Shown piece after piece: positions 12,001 to 13,833 of a stretch of 13,833 nt of DNA; position 1 is the stretch's first letter, and each line of letters begins with the position of its first letter. The notes below the pieces were generated by a model. The model had not been told where the DNA came from. It ran no database searches and worked only from the letters and a program-made list of their open reading frames with translations. This DNA comes from an uncultured Rhodocyclaceae bacterium (GTDB lineage: Bacteria; Pseudomonadota; Gammaproteobacteria; Burkholderiales; Rhodocyclaceae). The stretch spans positions 1-13,833 of the forward strand of contig CALAGF010000316.1 in NCBI GenBank assembly GCA_937892345.1. Direction: 5' to 3'. A program made the position numbers and the translations under genes.

Positions 12001-13833
12001 GACGGTCTGGATACGCTCGTCGGTGCTGGCGGCAAGGACAGTCTCTATGGCGAAGGTGGGGGTGGTGTCGCCAACTACGCGGCTTACGTCGGTTCAACAC
12101 CGATCACAGCCACCTTGATCAGCGCGACGTCGGCCACGGTTTATGTCAGTGCTTCCGATCAGGATTCGCTCTATGGCATGACGGCGATTACCGGCGGTAG
12201 CGGTAACGATGAATTCACACTGGCTGCCGGCACCAACTACACCGGCTATACCCTGGATGCCGGTGCGGGTACCGGCGATCGTCTGAACTACGGCGCCTGG
12301 ACTCAGACTGGCGTGACCTACGACCTGAGCAGTGCAACGCAAACCGTGATTGCAAGCGGTATCGCCCAGACCCTCAAGGGCTTCGAATACTACGTAACCG
12401 GCACGGGCGACGATAGCCTGTATGCCGATACCGTCGCCGGGACCAATAACCAGTTCTACATGGGAACTGGCAACGACCTGGTCAGCTATGCCAGTGTCGC
12501 CGCCACGGCTTTGACCGTGACGCTGGATACCGGCACGGTGGGCAATGCGACCGTACGTGGTGTCGGTACCGACAGCATTACCGGTGCGGAGAGTATTGAA
12601 GGCGGAGGCGCCAGCGATACCTTTGTCGGTTTCGTGGCCAGCGGCCTGGCCTTGGATGGCGGCGCGGGCACCGATTGGGTGAGCTATTCCGGCACGGCAA
12701 CGGGGGTTACGGTCGACTTGTCCGCGAGTGGAAAAACCATTCGCGGCGGCGTCACCCAAACCTTCAGCAATTTTGAAGCAGCCATTGGCTCCAATACCAA
12801 CGACAGCTTCATCGGGGATGCTGCTGTCGCCAACGCATTTACCGGCGATACCGGCAACGATACATACGACCTCTCGAACAGCGCGGCAGCAGTGACGGTA
12901 GACCTCACCGCCGGACGTGTTTCCATCGGCGGCGTGGTCGATACGATCAGCGGCATCGAAACCCTGATCGGGGTCGATGGCCAAGCTGACATCTTCTACG
13001 GCAATACCAGCAATGCCTACGGCAGCAGTCTTGTCGGCGGTACAGGCGGTAGCGACCTGATCAGTTACAGCAAGGTCAATCCCGGTGCCGGTGTCACCGT
13101 TGCCTTGAGCGCGGTCGGTAACGGAACGGCAACCTTTGGTTCCTATGCCGATACTTTCACCGGTATGGAAAGCCTGCAAGGCAGTCTGGCGACCAAGGAT
13201 GCAATTACCGCAAGCAGCAACTTCAAGCTGGATCTGAGCGGCGCAGGCAGTGGCACGGTCAGCATTGGCGGCAGTGAAGCCATCGCCTTCAGCGGCTTTG
13301 AAACCTTTACCGGGATTGCCGGCAACGACACCCTGGTGGGCAATGCCGTAACTGCGGCCAGCCTGACTGCGGCCGGCGCCGGCGCGGTGACCATTGGCGG
13401 TCTGGGAATGGCTTATACCGCCTTTGAAAATGTCAGCCTGCATGGCTCAAGTGGCAGCCTGACGGTGACGGGCGGCACGGTGGCTGTGAGCGGCACCAAT
13501 GCCGGCACGGCAAGCATCGGCGCACAGACGACCAATTTCGACAATATGACGGCGTTGACCGGTAGCGGCACCAACACCTTGACGACATCCGCCAGCGGTG
13601 CAGCGACCTACACCCTGACTTCGGCCGGCACGGGCAGCCTGAGCGGTGATTACACTGCGACCTTCAGCAGTTTTGAAAGCCTGCAGGGCGTAGCCAACGA
13701 TACCTTGGTGATCAACAACGGCGGCAGCAATATCACGGCTGCACTGACCGATGTGGGCGTTGGCGAGATTACGATCGGCACCGTTACCAGCGTCAGCGGC
13801 ATGGACTCGATGACGGGTGGCAGCGGTACGACC
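1..13833 (+). CDS. Internal fragment of a giant RTX-like calcium-binding repeat protein (open at both ends)
   Basis: Frame +1 reads through all 4611 codons without a stop, and every part of it translates to the same repeat grammar, so this is one gene whose start and end are outside the window. The protein is rich in Gly, Asp, Asn, Thr, Ala, Ser, Val and Leu, has few Lys, Arg, His and Pro, about 30 Trp and, in my translation, no Cys, which is typical of large type I-secreted proteins. Repeated anchors such as IENVTGGAGND, loops such as FDGGxGxDxxDYS and strands such as LTVNL recur about every 73 residues, and classic GGxGxDxLx calcium-binding nonapeptides sit in several clusters. I see no signal peptide, membrane segment, coiled coil, catalytic motif or Ig/cadherin-like domain. 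By family knowledge such proteins fold as calcium-stabilised beta structures after export and act as adhesins, matrix proteins or S-layers; that role is inferred here. A C-terminal secretion signal would lie downstream. An autotransporter or two-partner-secretion protein is less likely given the RTX motifs. Confidence 0.95.
631..2079 (+). repeat. Higher-order block 1 (seven units, X-B-A-B-A-B-A)
   Basis: Anchors are at 631, 844, 1030, 1303, 1489, 1693 and 1894. The first unit is a poor X unit (INNLLGSQRADF, no glycine loop). B units carry a [YF]-x-L-[ER]-G-G signature at 1303 and 1693. A units carry N-N-x-F-T-G-G at 1489 and 1894. The unit at 1030 contains additional GGxGxD turns. The last B-to-A linker holds a Trp (codon at 1852) followed by Tyr-Thr-Gln, a feature that recurs before the final A unit of later blocks. 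The assignment is by eye. Confidence 0.6.
1093..1182 (+). repeat. RTX-type calcium-binding turns
   Basis: Two canonical GGxGxD turns (GGAGDD and GGVGTD) flank an Asn/Asp-rich insert containing NDNDTLDGG. In the RTX family the Gly-Gly-x-Gly-x-Asp turns bind calcium in a parallel beta-roll; two turns alone form at most a minimal roll. Confidence 0.65.
2080..3186 (+). repeat. Higher-order block 2 (five units, X-B-X/A-B-A)
   Basis: Anchors are at 2080, 2320, 2509, 2788 and 3004. The X unit at 2080 holds consecutive G-N-D-T-L and G-N-D-S-L turns. The third unit at 2509 has an enlarged glycine/aspartate loop. The B unit at 2788 reads SGYRLDGS. The B-to-A linker has Trp (codon at 2959) and a Val-Gln-Gln-Thr run before the A unit, whose loop is rich in Asn. 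The block is 1107 bases long. Confidence 0.6.
2143..2220 (+). repeat. RTX-type calcium-binding turns
   Basis: Three successive turns of the form G-x-G-N-D-[TS]-L and G-G-L-G-E-D occur at nonapeptide-like spacing in the X unit that opens the second block. Leucine or a similar residue follows the aspartate as the family pattern requires. Confidence 0.65.
3202..3348 (+). repeat. RTX-type calcium-binding cluster
   Basis: This contains GGKGNDSII, TQGNDLQ, REGNDTLLG and NDTLDGGDNLD in close succession, about four to five turns with some irregular spacing. It forms the body of the X unit anchored at 3187. Confidence 0.7.
3721..3786 (+). repeat. RTX-type calcium-binding cluster
   Basis: LYGLAGADTLAGGGGDDLL followed by DGG gives two to three well-spaced nonapeptides in the X unit anchored at 3658. 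The pattern matches the family consensus GGxGxDxLx closely. Confidence 0.75.
4381..4458 (+). repeat. RTX-type calcium-binding cluster
   Basis: Three consecutive turns, GSAGNDTLI, GGGGDDTLD and GGSG, occur at exact nine-residue spacing in the X unit anchored at 4324. This is among the most canonical nonapeptide runs in the window. Confidence 0.8.
4861..4932 (+). repeat. RTX-type calcium-binding cluster
   Basis: GGKGDDILV, GGGGDDTLE and GGDG occur at exact nine-residue spacing in the X unit anchored at 4798. It occupies the third slot of its block, like the cluster at 3721 in the preceding block. Confidence 0.8.
5470..6648 (+). repeat. Higher-order block 5 (five units, X-B-A-B-A)
   Basis: Anchors are at 5470, 5749, 5968, 6181 and 6379. 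The X unit at 5470 contains tandem G-N-D-T-L-R-G turns. The B unit at 5749 reads NGYALNGG. The B unit at 6181 is variant (GGFSFEGG). The final A unit at 6379 has a divergent, Thr-rich loop with two Trp in a GWGGDW context, and its linker before the next block is unusually long and charged. The block is 1179 bases long. Confidence 0.55.
5530..5595 (+). repeat. RTX-type calcium-binding cluster
   Basis: GYLGNDTLR, GGAGNDTLR and G give two nonapeptides at exact spacing in the X unit anchored at 5470. The Arg at the ninth position is unusual among the clusters here. Confidence 0.75.
6649..8328 (+). repeat. Higher-order block 6 (seven units, X-B-A-B-A-B-A)
   Basis: Anchors are at 6649, 7120, 7306, 7501, 7726, 7933 and 8140. 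The X unit is the longest in the window (about 157 residues) because it contains the largest nonapeptide cluster. B units at 7501 and 7933 share GYTLDG. A Trp linker (codon at 7684) precedes the A unit at 7726. An extra B-A pair relative to the five-unit blocks accounts for the greater length, 1680 bases. Confidence 0.55.
6676..6942 (+). repeat. Longest RTX-type calcium-binding cluster in the window
   Basis: About 89 residues contain some seven turns, including GRGGNDYIV, GGSGNDTML, GEDGDDSIV and GAGNDVMDG, with a few spacing irregularities. It fills the X unit anchored at 6649 and is the only place where enough turns occur together to form a sizeable beta-roll. Calcium binding is inferred from the family, not shown. 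Confidence 0.75.
8329..13164 (+). repeat. Loosely ordered repeat region (about 23 units)
   Basis: This begins with an X-like unit at 8329 whose leading linker closely matches the one before the unit at 2080. A- and B-type units continue (B signatures GYTLDGG near 11590 and GYNLDGG near 10935), but the X-B-A-B-A order is no longer clear and canonical nonapeptides are scarce apart from a cluster near 11944-12060. Several loops are eroded, as near 9004, 9256 and 10279, where glycine/aspartate spacing is lost. The reading frame stays open throughout, so erosion has not broken the gene. Confidence 0.6.
11944..12060 (+). repeat. RTX-type calcium-binding cluster in the late region
   Basis: GQGNDSITG, GGDGLDTLV, GAGGKDSLY and GEGGG give about four turns, partly degenerate (Lys replaces a small residue before one aspartate). 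It is the one clear nonapeptide cluster I see in the loosely ordered part of the protein. Confidence 0.7.
13165..13833 (+). repeat. Short-period (~43-residue) Thr/Ser/Gly-rich repeat region, continues beyond window
   Basis: Anchor-like dipeptides [FM]-[ED] fall at 13165, 13297, 13423, 13537, 13672 and 13801, i.e. every 44, 42, 38, 45 and 43 residues, in contexts such as GFETFTGIAGNDTL, SFESLQGVANDTL and GMDSMTGGSG. The glycine/aspartate loop ending in D-Y-S is missing; the last one is GGTGGSDLISYS near 13036-13071. The spacer is alternating small and beta-branched residues (for example GSLTVTGGTVAVSG), suggesting a compact beta-solenoid or beta-strand repeat. It is the same open frame and is probably a separate structural segment of the same protein. 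The family cannot be named from sequence alone. Confidence 0.7.

Larger units (their letters stand above)
31..13164 (+). repeat. Tandem array of about 60 diverged ~73-residue units
   Basis: I counted 61 anchors of the type [IVFM]-[END]-x-[VI]-x-G-x-x-x-x-D, the first at base 31 and the last at 13165, giving 60 intervals averaging 219 bases (73 codons). Within a unit the order is: anchor, short glycine/aspartate loop, D-Y-S (or D-F-S, S-Y-x), six to twelve variable residues, T-V-[ND]-L strand, variable linker often ending G-T-D-T-L, then the next anchor. Interval length varies from about 180 to 470 bases, mainly through extra nonapeptides and linker length. The same strand-linker-anchor phrase is familiar from many RTX-type calcium-binding proteins, where it usually precedes a nonapeptide block; here it dominates the protein. 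The DNA of the units is well diverged, so the array is held together at protein level. Weakly matching units include those at 9004, 10279 and 12178, the last having lost the anchor glutamate. Confidence 0.9.

Noticed and set aside
12094..13443. Other long minus-strand frames (also 1132-1947, 3721-4365 and 8647-9966)
   Set aside because: They have the same cause: they overlap the continuous sense frame and are the codon-aligned complement of its repeats. None has a recognisable domain.
1..13833. A CRISPR-like or satellite DNA array, prompted by the regular spacing
   Set aside because: Periodicity is at protein level, with variable unit lengths and many synonymous differences. I see no identical short DNA repeats with unique spacers.
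1..13833. An enzyme or toxin domain hidden among the repeats (protease, lipase, pore-forming or glycosidase)
   Set aside because: No catalytic signature such as HExxH or GxSxG in a suitable context and no non-repeat globular stretch was found; every segment fits the repeat grammar or an eroded form of it.

Overview
The window is the inside of one gene. Frame +1 is open from base 1 to base 13833: 4611 codons with no stop, no credible start and no end. It encodes the middle of a giant, glycine-, aspartate-, asparagine-, threonine- and alanine-rich repeat protein of the RTX / haemolysin-type calcium-binding class, of the kind usually exported by type I secretion. The piece seen here alone would weigh roughly 0.45 MDa (estimated from composition). 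There is no intergenic DNA and I see no RNA gene, mobile element, CRISPR array, promoter or terminator. Long open frames on the minus strand and in the other plus frames are shadows of this gene.

Organism: GC is high (about 60% by eye), with CTG, GGC and ACC favoured and TTA, CTA, TCA, AGA and AGG rare. With the RTX-like product this suggests a Gram-negative proteobacterium. A betaproteobacterium is my guess, but the sequence does not fix the taxon.

Layout: from base 31 to about 13164 there are about 60 tandem units averaging 73 residues. Each unit has an anchor of the form [IVF]-E-x-[VI]-x-G-G-x-G-N-D, then a glycine/aspartate loop ending in D-Y-S, then a strand-like [LV]-T-V-[ND]-L. Two unit types tend to alternate: A (G-N-x-x-N-N-x-F-x-G-G) and B ([LF]-V-x-G-Y-x-L-D-G-G). 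A third type, X, often carries canonical calcium-binding GGxGxDxLx nonapeptides. The X units recur after blocks of seven, five, five, five, five and seven units (X anchors at 631, 2080, 3187, 4324, 5470, 6649 and 8329), so there is a higher-order period of about 1.1-1.2 kb. After 8329 the order becomes looser. From about 13165 the repeat changes: the anchor recurs every 38-45 residues, the D-Y-S loop is lost and the sequence becomes Thr/Ser/Gly-rich.

Likely role: a secreted, calcium-stabilised, filament-like surface protein such as a giant adhesin, matrix protein or S-layer-like protein. No catalytic or ligand-binding domain is visible, so function rests on architecture only. The decisive parts (N-terminal retention or head region, C-terminal secretion signal, neighbouring transporter genes) lie outside the window.
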